Shown: positions 35,181 to 43,846, counted from the stretch's first letter. The stretch: 64,000 nucleotides of DNA from Alkalihalobacillus pseudalcaliphilus (GCA_001038565.1 LFJO01000003.1:18426-82425); one strand, 5' to 3'. The notes: a model not told the origin generated them from the letters alone. Translations and numbers: made by a program.

Positions 35181-36467
35181 ATGGCCACAGAGATTAAGAT
35201 GCCTCAATTAGGCGAGAGTGTGACAGAGGGGACAATTAGTAATTGGCTAGTATCGCCTGGGGACCGAGTAAATAAGTATGAACCCTTGGCAGAAGTCGTC
35301 ACAGATAAGGTCAATGCAGAAATCCCATCTACTTTTACTGGAACGATTAAAGATATCATGGTTCAAGTAGATGAAACTGTAGCTGTCGGAACAGTAATTT
35401 GTTCGATTATTCCAGATGAAGAGTCTGCTTCATCTGACCAACAAGAGGAAAGTAGCACAGAACGGAATACTCAAGACGAATCAACGAATACTTCAGCTCA
35501 GGGGAGCGACCAAAGCCAGAAAAAGCGTTATTCGCCAGCGGTTATTAGACTAGCAGGTGAACATCAAATTGATCTTGCCTTAGTTGATGGTACTGGTAGA
35601 GGCGGCCGTATAACACGTAAAGATATTGAAGCTGTCATAGAATCAGGGAAGCATCAAACGAAGGCTCCGCAACCAGCAGTCAAGAGAGAAGCTACATCGC
35701 AGCCTGCTACTATTGAAAAAACGACGTCTAAAGTTAATTCGTATCAAGCAGGAGATAGGGAAGAGGTACTTGCGGTTAGTCCTGTGCGTAAAGCAATTGC
35801 TAACAATATGGTGAAAAGCAAACATGAGGCACCTCACGCCTGGTTAACCATAGAAGTAGATGTGACAAATCTAGTGGAATATCGCAATCGCATCAAAAAT
35901 CACTTTAAGGAAAAAGAAGGTTTTTCCATTACGTATTTACCTTTCTTTATGAAAGCGACTGTTGAAGCGCTAAAAGAATTTCCACAGCTTAATTCCATGT
36001 GGGCTGGGGATAAGATTATTAGAAAGAAAGATATTAACTTATCCATGGCTGTAGCAACGGAGGATTCTTTATTCGTACCAGTCATAAAAAATGCTGATGA
36101 TAAAACGATTAAAGGTCTAGCAAAGGAGGTTGTTGAGTTATCTTCCAAAGTTAGAAGTGGAACGTTAACCTCACAGGATAGTCAAGGTGGTACGTTCACG
36201 ATTAATAATACAGGTGCATTTGGCTCGATTATGTCAGCTCCTATTATTAATCATCCTCAAGCTGCGATTTTATCGGTTGAATCGATCGTTAAACGACCTG
36301 TTGTTATGGAGACAAAACAAGGTGATATGATTGCTATTCGTCATATGGTAAACCTTTGTCTATCACTTGATCACCGTGTCTTAGACGGGCTTGTATGTGG
36401 AAAATTCTTAGCTGCAATAAAATCAAAACTAGAAAACATGGATGAATCAAACCTGTCCGTATACTAA
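35181..36467 (+). CDS. bkdB: Dihydrolipoyl acyltransferase (E2) of branched-chain keto acid dehydrogenase
   Basis: 428 aa: lipoyl domain (1-77; lipoyl-Lys in VTDKVNAEIPS), Glu/Ser/Thr/Gln linker, peripheral subunit-binding domain (about 116-152, YSPAVIRLAGEHQIDLALV), second linker, and the catalytic acyltransferase domain with LSLDHRVLDG near the C terminus. It forms the complex core and makes branched acyl-CoA primers for iso/anteiso fatty acids. Last gene of the operon, followed by a strong terminator. Confidence 0.97.
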   Translation: MATEIKMPQLGESVTEGTISNWLVSPGDRVNKYEPLAEVVTDKVNAEIPSTFTGTIKDIMVQVDETVAVGTVICSIIPDEESASSDQQEESSTERNTQDESTNTSAQGSDQSQKKRYSPAVIRLAGEHQIDLALVDGTGRGGRITRKDIEAVIESGKHQTKAPQPAVKREATSQPATIEKTTSKVNSYQAGDREEVLAVSPVRKAIANNMVKSKHEAPHAWLTIEVDVTNLVEYRNRIKNHFKEKEGFSITYLPFFMKATVEALKEFPQLNSMWAGDKIIRKKDINLSMAVATEDSLFVPVIKNADDKTIKGLAKEVVELSSKVRSGTLTSQDSQGGTFTINNTGAFGSIMSAPIINHPQAAILSVESIVKRPVVMETKQGDMIAIRHMVNLCLSLDHRVLDGLVCGKFLAAIKSKLENMDESNLSVY

Positions 36468-36472
36468 TAAAG

Positions 36473-36509
36473 AAAAGCATGTGACCATTAGATGGTCACA
36501 TGCTTTTTT
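36473..36509 (+). terminator. Terminator of the bkd operon
   Basis: Perfect 15-bp stem AAGCATGTGACCAT/ATGGTCACATGCTT with a short loop, then T6. Confidence 0.95.
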
Positions 36510-36633
36510 GCTCGTGGTGGCTATTAAACTCCATCACCAAAATGTTTGATTAGCTTTATGCCATGTTAGTTTTGTATGAAAAGGTTTTTTTGGGTCAATC
36601 TATATATAAAGCTTAGAAAGGGAGTGTAAGAGT

Positions 36634-37095
36634 ATGGATAAGAGTCAAAGAAAATTTTCGTGGTACTTATCAATAATGACTACTAGTATTATCATGTTAC
36701 TAGTCACAAGTTCAATTGTTCAAGCAACGGAAGATGTGAAAGAACAGCAAGTAGAAAAGCATCACTCACATCAAAGTTTTATCATTCATATGGATTATTA
36801 TTTTGAATTACTGGCAGAAAAGTATGCACCAGAACAGGTGGATACTTGGAATGAAATAAGAAAGCAAAGAAAAGTACTAATGAAGCAGTGGCACGAGAAA
36901 AAGAAAGATAAAAAGTATGAACAACTAAAGAAAGATTCAACTTGGAAAAAGGAACATAATGATTTACAAGAAGAATTTGAAAAAGCTGTAGAAATACGAG
37001 ATGAAGCAAAAATCAAAGAGTTACTACCGAAACTGTTTGAGCATTATCAAAACATGAATAAACGAATGGAAGAAAAACTAACAGATAACGAATAA
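36634..37095 (+). CDS. Small secreted helical protein, 153 aa
   Basis: Not recognised. Signal peptide: basic N terminus, hydrophobic core YLSIMTTSIIMLLVTSSIV, likely cleavage after QA-T. The mature part is highly charged and helical, with His-rich KHHSHQSF near its start and Lys/Glu-rich coiled-coil propensity. Own ribosome site (AAAGGGAG), own terminator. It lies just before the zinc-binding lipoprotein, and the His cluster could bind metal, but function is unknown. Confidence 0.75.
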   Translation: MDKSQRKFSWYLSIMTTSIIMLLVTSSIVQATEDVKEQQVEKHHSHQSFIIHMDYYFELLAEKYAPEQVDTWNEIRKQRKVLMKQWHEKKKDKKYEQLKKDSTWKKEHNDLQEEFEKAVEIRDEAKIKELLPKLFEHYQNMNKRMEEKLTDNE

Positions 37096-37109
37096 AAAGA
37101 ATACGAAGA

Positions 37110-37142
37110 CAAAATCCACTGGCGAAGTCAGTGGATTTTGGC
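37110..37142 (+). terminator. Terminator after the 153-aa gene
   Basis: Perfect stem CAAAATCCACTG/CAGTGGATTTTG with a seven-base loop; the downstream T run is short. Confidence 0.75.
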
Positions 37143-37266
37143 ATCATTTGTGTCAAAAGGGATGAGAATGTATTCTTGGGGCACATTTTGAGAACAGGAA
37201 TAATGGAATAAAATAGGAATATCATTACTTGGATTTAGTTTACAGAAACAAAAAGATAAAAACATA

Positions 37267-37295
37267 TTTACAAATCGTAAAGATTCCTATATAAT
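37267..37295 (+). promoter_or_regulatory. Sigma-A promoter of the zinc-binding lipoprotein gene
   Basis: TTTACA (37267-37272), 17-bp spacer, TATAAT (37290-37295). Confidence 0.75.
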
Positions 37296-37308
37296 TCAAA
37301 AGTGATAA

Positions 37309-37325
37309 AACGTAATGATTACGAA
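37309..37325 (+). promoter_or_regulatory. Zur operator (zinc uptake repressor box)
   Basis: CGTAATGATTACG core palindrome, matching the Bacillus Zur box TCGTAATnATTACGA except one outer base. It begins 14 bases after the -10, overlapping the likely transcription start region, and lies 18 bases before the start codon, so Zn-Zur would block the gene. Confidence 0.8.
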
Positions 37326-37342
37326 TAATGGAGTGTATGGTT

Positions 37343-38497
37343 ATGAAACATATAAAAGGATTTATTTTCATAGGACTTATTTTAATATTATTAAATGCTT
37401 GTCAAACAGCAGAAGAAGGACAGCAAAGTATTGCTGAAGAGGATGATATTTTAACTGTCTATACGACTATTTTTCCACTACAAGATTTTGCCCAAAAAAT
37501 TGGTGGTGAGTTCGTAGAGGTTCATAATATGATTCCAGCAGGTGCAGATGCTCATACATATGATCCTTCTGCAAAAGATATGATTGATGTAGCAGAAGGT
37601 GATGTATTTCTTTATAATGGTTCAGGCTTAGAAGGTTTTGTAGACTCATTAATTGAGACATTAAAAAATGAAGAAGTAGCCATTGTGGAAGCTTCAGCAA
37701 ACATAGAACTAATGGAAGGTTCACATTCACATCAACATCATGAGCATGAAGGCCATGAAGAAGACGAACATGAGCATCACGAGCATGGGGGCCATGAAGA
37801 AGACGAACATGAGCATCATGATCATGGGGGCCATGAAGAAGACGAACATGAGCATCACGAGCATGAGGGGCATGAAGAAGACGAACATGAGCATCACGAG
37901 CATGAGGGGCATGAAGAAGACGAACATGAGCATCACGAGCATGAAGAGGGTGGACATGAACACCATCACCATGGTGATGAAGATCCTCATGTTTGGTTGG
38001 ATCCATTATTATCAATTGAACTGGCAGAAAACATCAAAAATGCTTTTGTTGATGTAAAACCTGAGCAAGCAGATCTATTTGAAAGTAATTTCGAACAGTT
38101 AAAAGAAGAATTGAATACCTTACATCAAGAGTTCGAAAAGATGGCTAAAGAAGCTGAGAAAAATACATTTATTGTCTCGCATGCTGGTTATGGCTATTGG
38201 GAACAACGTTATGGACTCCATCAAGTTGGTATTACTGGTTTAACAGGAACTAATGAGCCTTCACATAAACAAATACAAGACATTATTCAATTAGTTGAAG
38301 AAAATGATATTAACTATATTATGTTTGAACAAAACATTCCATCTAAAATATCAGAAGTAGTTCAAGTGGAAACGAACACGGATGCTTTAACTTTGCACAA
38401 CTTAGAAGTATTGACACAAGAAGATATTAATAATAAAGAAGACTATTTCTCATTAATGCAACAAAATATTCAAGTCTTAGAACAAGCCTTGAATTAA
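37343..38497 (+). CDS. Zinc ABC transporter substrate-binding lipoprotein (ZnuA/AdcA type) with long His-rich insert
   Basis: 384 aa. Lipobox LLNAC gives a lipid-anchored mature protein. Cluster A-I binding fold: TIFPLQDFAQKIGG, first His in GADAHTYDP, then an extreme His/Glu/Asp insert (about 130-212) of roughly five 13-residue repeats of the type GHEEDEHEHHEH, followed by DPHVWLDP, SHAGYGYWEQRY and MFEQNIPSK. It should capture Zn(II) for an ABC importer; no permease or ATPase gene is adjacent. ATG 37343 is nine bases from GGAG. Zur-type control is visible upstream. Confidence 0.92.
   Translation: MKHIKGFIFIGLILILLNACQTAEEGQQSIAEEDDILTVYTTIFPLQDFAQKIGGEFVEVHNMIPAGADAHTYDPSAKDMIDVAEGDVFLYNGSGLEGFVDSLIETLKNEEVAIVEASANIELMEGSHSHQHHEHEGHEEDEHEHHEHGGHEEDEHEHHDHGGHEEDEHEHHEHEGHEEDEHEHHEHEGHEEDEHEHHEHEEGGHEHHHHGDEDPHVWLDPLLSIELAENIKNAFVDVKPEQADLFESNFEQLKEELNTLHQEFEKMAKEAEKNTFIVSHAGYGYWEQRYGLHQVGITGLTGTNEPSHKQIQDIIQLVEENDINYIMFEQNIPSKISEVVQVETNTDALTLHNLEVLTQEDINNKEDYFSLMQQNIQVLEQALN
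37746..37950 (+). repeat. 39-bp in-frame tandem repeat encoding the His-rich insert
   Basis: Units start with GGCCATGAAGAAGACGAACA or close variants at 37751, 37790, 37829, 37868 and 37907, exact 39-base period (13 codons), with few silent or E/G and E/D changes. Recent in-frame amplification; copy number is likely to vary between strains. Confidence 0.92.
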
Positions 38498-38542
38498 ATG
38501 ACCACTAATCAATCACAGTATAGTTTTTTGGAGGGGAAGGCC

Positions 38543-38615
38543 TAAGCGCAGCATGATTTTCGGTAGCGGCAAGTAGAACTCCGCACATAATCATTAGCAT
38601 CACTTTCATACAAAA
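38543..38615. repeat. Family A repeat relic upstream of brxB
   Basis: Carries GCATGATTTTCGGTAGCGGC, GTAGAACTCCGCACAT and the end ACTTTCATACAAAA; aligns with 4592-4656 and 46443-46510. Confidence 0.7.
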
Positions 38616-38708
38616 ATAGTATGGGTATAAGTAAATTAGTTGGTTTTATCTGAATTTCCATGTACAATGTCAATAAAGTTATTAAGCGTTTTATGAGGAG
38701 GAGTTATC

Positions 38709-39134
38709 TTGGAATTTAATTTCTTTATGAATGATGTGGTACAAGTGGCAAGACAAGAAATGGTAACAGCTGGTTACCAAGAGTTAAAGACCGCAGAAGA
38801 AGTAGAGGGTATTTTAAAAGAATCAGGTACAACACTTGTAATGGTTAATTCAGTTTGTGGCTGTGCTGGTGGTATTGCACGTCCGGCAGCAGCATATATG
38901 AGGAATTACGAAATCCAACCAGATCGATATGTAACTGTGTTTGCAGGGCAGGATAAGGAAGCAACAGCTAAGGCTCGTGAATACTTTAAAGGTTATGCAC
39001 CTTCTTCTCCTTCATTTGCATTATTAAAAGATGGTGAAATTCAAATGATGGTTGAAAGACATGAAATTGAAGGACATGAACCAATTCAAGTAGTACAAAA
39101 GCTAGAACAAGCATTAGATGAAGTTGTGAATTAA
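38709..39134 (+). CDS. brxB: Bacilliredoxin BrxB (YqiW, UPF0403)
   Basis: 141-aa thioredoxin-like protein that removes bacillithiol from S-bacillithiolated proteins. The CGC active site (Cys50-Gly51-Cys52) is in [26 protein letters not shown] and [17 protein letters not shown] segments follow. TTG start at 38709 after GAGGAGG aligns with the B. subtilis start. Its position downstream of bkd matches yqiW. Confidence 0.93.
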   Translation: MEFNFFMNDVVQVARQEMVTAGYQELKTAEEVEGILKESGTTLVMVNSVCGCAGGIARPAAAYMRNYEIQPDRYVTVFAGQDKEATAKAREYFKGYAPSSPSFALLKDGEIQMMVERHEIEGHEPIQVVQKLEQALDEVVN

Positions 39135-39146
39135 ACATAATAAAAA

Positions 39147-39187
39147 TCACATGTCATAGTTTATGTCTATGACATGTGTTTTTTTAT
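39147..39187 (+). terminator. Terminator of brxB
   Basis: Perfect stem CACATGTCATAG/CTATGACATGTG, seven-base loop, T8. Confidence 0.92.
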
Positions 39188-39308
39188 GAGCGGCCATCGG
39201 GCTACGAAGATAATGGTAACCTTTTTTCATGTGCTTTAGTGGCAGTGATTTTACTTATAGTAGATAAATGATATAATAAGCTGAGATTATTAAAGGAGTG
39301 TCCAATGA

Positions 39309-39662
39309 ATGCAAACATTATATGAACAAATTCAAGTATATCTGAATATGGATGAGGAGATTTCATATAAAGAATTTAATGACTTTTATAAAAAAGTAGT
39401 AGACGAATTAGGGAAATCCCATGAATCATTTGATGAAGAGAATGTATGGAAAGCACTTTATATCGTTGAAAATATTATGTCAAATGCCAACGGTCGAGCA
39501 AATGATAAAAAAGGAAGCGAAGCCAAGAAGTATGCAAAAATGGCACAGCGCTTAGAGTTGTGGGCAAAAAACCTTTCAGCAAGATTAGCGAAAGCAGGCT
39601 ATACGGAAGATGATGTCAACGAACGCTTTAATCAAATGCTTGAAGAAGGACCACAACAATAA
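39309..39662 (+). CDS. Hypothetical cytosolic helical protein, 117 aa
   Basis: Not recognised. No signal or membrane segment; mostly helical, charged, with NANGRANDKKGSEAKKYAKMAQRL in the middle. Ribosome site AAAGGAGTG. The start is ATG 39309; an ATG at 39305 would yield only six codons, a possible tiny overlapping reading frame. Monocistronic between brxB and a repeat-filled gap. Confidence 0.7.
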   Translation: MQTLYEQIQVYLNMDEEISYKEFNDFYKKVVDELGKSHESFDEENVWKALYIVENIMSNANGRANDKKGSEAKKYAKMAQRLELWAKNLSARLAKAGYTEDDVNERFNQMLEEGPQQ

Positions 39663-39750
39663 TTTTGTGTGATTTTGATTTTCTTCTTTGCTTGGTGACT
39701 CTTCATTGACTTTGTTTTTGTTGTTATTTTTTTATGAATGCAATTTGTAC

Positions 39751-39926
39751 TTGAGAATGAGCAAACACCCAGCGGACGGAAATATGCGAAGACTCCCGCG
39801 GGACGTAGTGGCGGGCTGAGATCAACTGACTGTGCCAGTTAGTTCAGCGCCACCCCGCAGGACGCGGAGCATAATTTTAAGTAGCGATGAGCAATGCTCC
39901 ATGTTCGCACTAACTTTCAAATAAAG
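39751..39926. repeat. Dispersed GC-rich palindromic repeat (family A), full-length copy
   Basis: About 176 bp, distinctly more GC-rich than its surroundings. It begins TTGAGAATGAGCA, contains GAAGACTCCCGCGGGA, a central foldback with GTGGCG (39808-39813) pairing CGCCAC (39848-39853) around CTGACTGTGCCAGTTAG, then CGCAGGACGCGGAGC, GTAGCGATGAGCAATGCTCC and the end ACTAACTTTCAAATAAAG. The motif GnAGACTCCCGCGGGA is, from memory, common in intergenic repeats of several Bacillaceae. Confidence 0.8.
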
Positions 39927-40034
39927 GAAATCCCGTAAAGGTCATCTCTTCCTTTTGTATATTTTTACTCTTGTATGAATACCTTGACATTATTTTCATT
40001 TTATATTAAATTAAATATTGTCGTTTTAATTCGT

Positions 40035-40106
40035 GCGCCTATGGTGAAAGGGATATCATTCAAGATTCCGGTTCTTGCGTTGTAGGTTCGAGTCCTACTA
40101 GGCGCG
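40035..40106 (+). tRNA. tRNA-Arg (anticodon CCG)
   Basis: Full cloverleaf: acceptor GCGCCTA/TAGGCGC, D stem GTGA/TCAT, anticodon stem CAAGA/TCTTG with loop TTCCGGT (CCG at 40068-40070), T stem GTAGG/CCTAC with loop TTCGAGT, discriminator G. CCA is not encoded. Confidence 0.96.
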
Positions 40107-40120
40107 TTAAAAGTCGATAT

Positions 40121-40152
40121 AAAAAAGTCTAGTAAACTACTAGGCTTTTTTT
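40121..40152 (+). terminator. Terminator of tRNA-Arg
   Basis: AAAAAAGTCTAGTA pairs with TACTAGGCTTTTTT, three-base loop, T7. Confidence 0.9.
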
Positions 40153-40300
40153 GTTGCTAAGGATTTAGGCGTAGGTATGGTTGTCAAAAGATGATCGAAA
40201 TAGTCATGAGTCATACGGACTTAGTTTTTAATAATTAATATTTTTAGGTTGTCAGTCCGTAGATACAACTTTTATAATAGGAGTAAGGGGGTATTTGAAA

Positions 40301-41239
40301 GTGAAGAAAATATACATAATGTTTACGGTTGTAGCTTTGTTTCTAGTTGCTTGCTCATCAGATGTATACCAAGAACATAAGGATGAAGCTCTAGAAGCAA
40401 TTAAAGAAGAAAGATATGAAGATGCTAAAGAAGCATTAGAGGCGGCATATGATGAAAATGGTGAGGAAGAAGACCTTGTCATTATTAATGACGTTGAGAG
40501 TATGATTTGGTTTTTACACGCTTTAGATGAAGGTAAATTAGTCGATGCTAGAACTTATGTGACAGCAATACAAGAAAGTCAATCAGAATCTGAAGAAACA
40601 AGTCTATTGAAAGAGCAAGCATCATCGAAAATGGAGGAACTAGAGAAGTTAGAACAAACATATCTTGAATTGGAAGAGTTGCTTGCAGAAGTTTCTGGGC
40701 TGTATGAAGAAGAAAACTACGAAGAGGCTATGGAAAAAATTGAAGCGTATGAGATTCCAGAAGAGCCACATGGTAGCTTAGCAGACTTGCTTGTGCAATT
40801 AGAAGAGTGGAAAGGTCGCATAGAAGAGGCGATCGAAATTCGTGAAAATGAAGCTGCTGAAGAAGCAGCCGAGGAAGAAGTAGAGGAAGAAGTAGAGGTT
40901 GAAGAGCCAGCAGAGGAAGCGGAAGGAAATACAGATAATACAAATTCAGGAAATTCTAGTCAAGATACAGCAGGTGGAGGAGCTAACTCAGATTCGGATA
41001 CATCAGATGGTTCTTTTAATAAAGAAGAGGCGGCAGAGCTTGTAGCAGAATTTGCAGGTGTAGGCGATAATTCAAGCTACCAAGTGCAGTTTGACCATGA
41101 AAACGATGCTCGTCAATGGGTATTCCAAGTGTTTGAAATTGTCATTACAGATGCTAATACAAATGAAGGTCACCAAACGACATGGGGTTGGTATAGTGTT
41201 GACCCGAATACGAAAAATGTTGTTGACTTAATGGACTAA
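40301..41239 (+). CDS. Acidic lipoprotein, 312 aa, unknown function
   Basis: Not recognised. Lipobox LVAC with Cys18, so lipid anchored. Residues about 25-160 form a Glu-rich helical/coiled-coil region (YQEHKDEALEAIKEERYEDAKEALEAAY suggests TPR-like repeats); then a Glu/Ala run and a Ser/Asn/Gly/Asp linker (about 190-240); a C-terminal compact domain (FAGVGDNSSYQVQFDHENDA, then HQTTWGWYSVDPNTKNVVDLM) resembles small extracytoplasmic beta domains. GTG 40301 is nine bases after AAGGGGG; TTG 40295 is too close. Strongly acidic. Confidence 0.75.
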   Translation: MKKIYIMFTVVALFLVACSSDVYQEHKDEALEAIKEERYEDAKEALEAAYDENGEEEDLVIINDVESMIWFLHALDEGKLVDARTYVTAIQESQSESEETSLLKEQASSKMEELEKLEQTYLELEELLAEVSGLYEEENYEEAMEKIEAYEIPEEPHGSLADLLVQLEEWKGRIEEAIEIRENEAAEEAAEEEVEEEVEVEEPAEEAEGNTDNTNSGNSSQDTAGGGANSDSDTSDGSFNKEEAAELVAEFAGVGDNSSYQVQFDHENDARQWVFQVFEIVITDANTNEGHQTTWGWYSVDPNTKNVVDLMD

Positions 41240-41246
41240 AAGATGA

Positions 41247-41289
41247 AAAGAAACATGCCCTAGTTGGTCTTAAGGCATGTTTCTTTTTT
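41247..41289. terminator. Bidirectional terminator
   Basis: AAGAAACATGCC/GGCATGTTTCTT stem with T6 on the plus strand and T-rich on the minus strand; serves the lipoprotein and the convergent lactonase gene. Confidence 0.88.
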
Positions 41290-41320
41290 GATCGATACTC
41301 GTCTCACCCAATTAAACGAC

Positions 41321-42364
41321 TTAGCGATAATGTAAGAATTTAATACACACAGGGTTTGGAATCGATATTTCTTTTTCGGTTTTTGTTAATCGTCCCGTAT
41401 TATCGTCCTTTATATACATCACAATGTTACTCGAATCTTTGTTGGCTACAAACATGTATTTACCACTCGGGTCAAAAATGAAATCGCGAGGATGCTCACC
41501 ACCACTTGTTACGGAAGAACGAAAAGTAATCATACCTGTTGATTCATCAATTTCATAAACATAGACGCTATCATGTCCACGGTTTGAGACATAAATAAAT
41601 TTGCCATCATTAGAAAGGTGAAGAGCACCACTAGTGTTATCGCCTAAGAAATCTTCTGGTAATGTTCCTACCGTTTGAATTTCTTTTAACTCCCCATGTT
41701 TATACTCAAAAACAATGATTTCAGAACTTAATTCGGCATTCACATACGCGTACTTACCGTTGGGATGGAAGGCGATATGTCTTGGCCCACTCCCTGGCTT
41801 TACAAAGATCTCCTGGAATGGAATCAATCCTTGCCCGTCTAAACGATAAATGGCTACCTTATCTGTGCCAAGGTCACAAACGACAACAAATTTTCCATCT
41901 GGTGTTAATCCAGCGTAATGGGCATGGGCTTTTTCCTGTCTTTCTTGATTAGGTCCAGATCCTGTATGTGTAACTGTACTTGATGGATTTTCTAAGTGTC
42001 CGTAATTAGAAATCGGATAAACATCGGCTTGTCCTCGGTGGTAATTAGCTGAAAAAAGAGTGCTTGAATCGTTATCCAAACTGACGTGACATGGACTTGG
42101 ACCATCAGAAATAACGCTATTAATGAATTCGAGTTCTTCATTGTCTGTAATTTGATAAGCGGCTATACCGCCTCCTTCATCACTTTTTGCAACAGCATAT
42201 AGGTATTGATTATCTTGGCTAATGGTTAAATAAGTTGGTCCCTCTAATTCTGCTACGAGTTCGGGTGTATCAATCACTCCACTTGTAGGGTCAAAAGAAA
42301 AACGATAAATTCCTTTACTGTCTCCATTAGTATAAGTGCCAACATAGGCGGTTAATTGACTCAT
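41321..42364 (-). CDS. Lactonase family protein (6-phosphogluconolactonase type, YkgB-like)
   Basis: 347-aa seven-bladed beta-propeller. Typical repeats: YVGTYTNGDSKGIYRFSFD, PSPCHVSLD, GPRHIAFHPNGKYAYVNAE, SNRGHDSVYVYEID, HPRDFIFDPSGKYMFVANKDS. Such proteins hydrolyse 6-phosphogluconolactone or related sugar lactones. Cytosolic. AAGGATGA ribosome site. A paralogue lies at 61143-62180. Confidence 0.88.
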   Translation of the reverse strand: MSQLTAYVGTYTNGDSKGIYRFSFDPTSGVIDTPELVAELEGPTYLTISQDNQYLYAVAKSDEGGGIAAYQITDNEELEFINSVISDGPSPCHVSLDNDSSTLFSANYHRGQADVYPISNYGHLENPSSTVTHTGSGPNQERQEKAHAHYAGLTPDGKFVVVCDLGTDKVAIYRLDGQGLIPFQEIFVKPGSGPRHIAFHPNGKYAYVNAELSSEIIVFEYKHGELKEIQTVGTLPEDFLGDNTSGALHLSNDGKFIYVSNRGHDSVYVYEIDESTGMITFRSSVTSGGEHPRDFIFDPSGKYMFVANKDSSNIVMYIKDDNTGRLTKTEKEISIPNPVCIKFLHYR

Positions 42365-42510
42365 CTAATCATCCTTTTCGTTAAATACTTTTAATACTTA
42401 GTCACTTGAGTAGCTAATTCTATCATTCATTTATGAAATTATGAACAAAGGTAGTTACATTTTATCATATCCTCTTGGGTGGAATGGACAGACATTCTTT
42501 TCAATGATAC

Positions 42511-42978
42511 TTAAGTTTTCCCTGCTAGGTCTTTTGTTAAACGAAGCATATCGACGGCTTGAATGCCGTTTTCATAGATGGGTTGTTTATAATGCTTTAA
42601 AAAGAAATTAGTGTCGATACTTGTTATTCTAAAGCCGACTTTCTGATAAAGAGCCAGTTGTGAAAGACTAGAATTAGCTGTTCCAATCTCAACAGTTCGA
42701 TAGTCTTGCTGTTTCGCTATCTGAATAGCATGGATAAGAAGTTGTTTACCGTAGCCTTTTCCCTGAATACTTTTATCAACAGCGAGATTAACGATTTCAA
42801 TCGTATGGGGTCGGGTTGGCAATAAAACATAAACGCCCATCACTTTTTCTTTTTGATTATATCCAATATAACATGTACCTCTTTGCAGATAATTTTGAAC
42901 GATTTCTTCAGAAGGATCAGCTAATAATAATAAAGGATATGGAGGAGACTCTTCATGTTTGAGAAGTCTAATTTGCAT
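42511..42978 (-). CDS. GNAT family N-acetyltransferase, 155 aa
   Basis: Acetyl-CoA pyrophosphate loop QGKGYGKQLL preceded by the beta strand IEIVNLAVDKSI, and a C-terminal ALYQKVGFRITSIDTNFF strand; a complete GNAT fold. Substrate unknown. GAGGTGAT ribosome site. Divergent from the next acetyltransferase gene across a 144-base gap. Confidence 0.85.
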   Translation of the reverse strand: MQIRLLKHEESPPYPLLLLADPSEEIVQNYLQRGTCYIGYNQKEKVMGVYVLLPTRPHTIEIVNLAVDKSIQGKGYGKQLLIHAIQIAKQQDYRTVEIGTANSSLSQLALYQKVGFRITSIDTNFFLKHYKQPIYENGIQAVDMLRLTKDLAGKT

Positions 42979-43122
42979 GGTATCACCTCATTTTTATTCA
43001 TGCTCATTTTATCAAATTTTCATTAGATTTAAAGTAATTCATCTTAAATTAATCATTTTTATAGGTTTATTGTTTCTGAAAATTAGGTTAATTATAATGA
43101 GAAAGAATAGGAGGAATTTGGA

Positions 43123-43617
43123 ATGGAATTAAGAACCGGTCATTTACGTTTAAGACCTATAAGATTAAATCAAGACATTGTATTTGCTGAAAAGTGGTAT
43201 CAGGATGCTGAAATTTTAAAGTTCTCTGAAGGGAGCGGAACGAAACCGTATTCGATAGAAACCGTAGAAAGGATGTATAAATACTTACTAACAATAGGTG
43301 AGGTTTATATGATTGAAGTCTATGAAGAAGAAAATAATAGTTGGATTCCAATTGGAGATGTCACTCTTGCTGATGAAATGATCCCTATTATCATAGGGGA
43401 AAAGCAATTTCAAGGTAAGGGTTATGGTAAAATGGTTATTCAACTTTTACAAGAATATGCACGTCATAAAGGCTGGAAGAAACTTAAAGTGAGCAAAGTC
43501 TATAGTTATAATATTAGCTCGAAAAAATTATTTGAAAGTTGTGGGTTTAAAGAGAAATCTCAGTTTAAAGACGATCATGGAAGAGATTGTGTGGATTTCG
43601 AGAGGCATATAACCTGA
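43123..43617 (+). CDS. GNAT family N-acetyltransferase, 164 aa
   Basis: RimJ/RimL-like GNAT enzyme: N-terminal ELRTGHLRLRPI, acyl-CoA loop QFQGKGYGKMVIQLL, and late LFESCGFKEKSQF. Not closely related in sequence to its divergent neighbour. AGGAGGAA ribosome site. Substrate unknown. Confidence 0.85.
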   Translation: MELRTGHLRLRPIRLNQDIVFAEKWYQDAEILKFSEGSGTKPYSIETVERMYKYLLTIGEVYMIEVYEEENNSWIPIGDVTLADEMIPIIIGEKQFQGKGYGKMVIQLLQEYARHKGWKKLKVSKVYSYNISSKKLFESCGFKEKSQFKDDHGRDCVDFERHIT

Positions 43618-43649
43618 TTTATTAAAATCTTTTTGAGAAGGTGTCGATA

Positions 43650-43814
43650 ATGGGTATTGTTTTATTGCTGCTACCAATTGTCTCTATTGCACTTATTTTA
43701 TTTGCTTGCTTTACTCGTACGAAATCTACGAAACATTGGCTTTTGAGTTTTGGTTTAGTTGGTATTTTTGTGACATCTTTTTTATTATTCATTTTACCAA
43801 ACTTAACGAATTGA
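43650..43814 (+). CDS. Small membrane protein, 54 aa
   Basis: Short open frame starting MGIVLLLLPIVSIALILFAC and ending FVTSFLLFILPNLTN: two transmembrane helices with a basic loop (TRTKSTKHW) between. GAAGGTG lies at a suitable distance upstream. Codon choice and the hydrophobic pattern suggest a real small gene. Not recognised. Confidence 0.55.
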   Translation: MGIVLLLLPIVSIALILFACFTRTKSTKHWLLSFGLVGIFVTSFLLFILPNLTN

Positions 43815-43846
43815 TTTTGATTTGGAGGGAAGGGTGAGAACGGTTG

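Noticed and set aside
37467..38015. 182-codon minus-strand open frame with His/Arg repeats, and an 87-codon Met/Phe-rich frame
   Set aside because: Antisense shadows of the 39-bp repeat in the zinc-binding lipoprotein gene.
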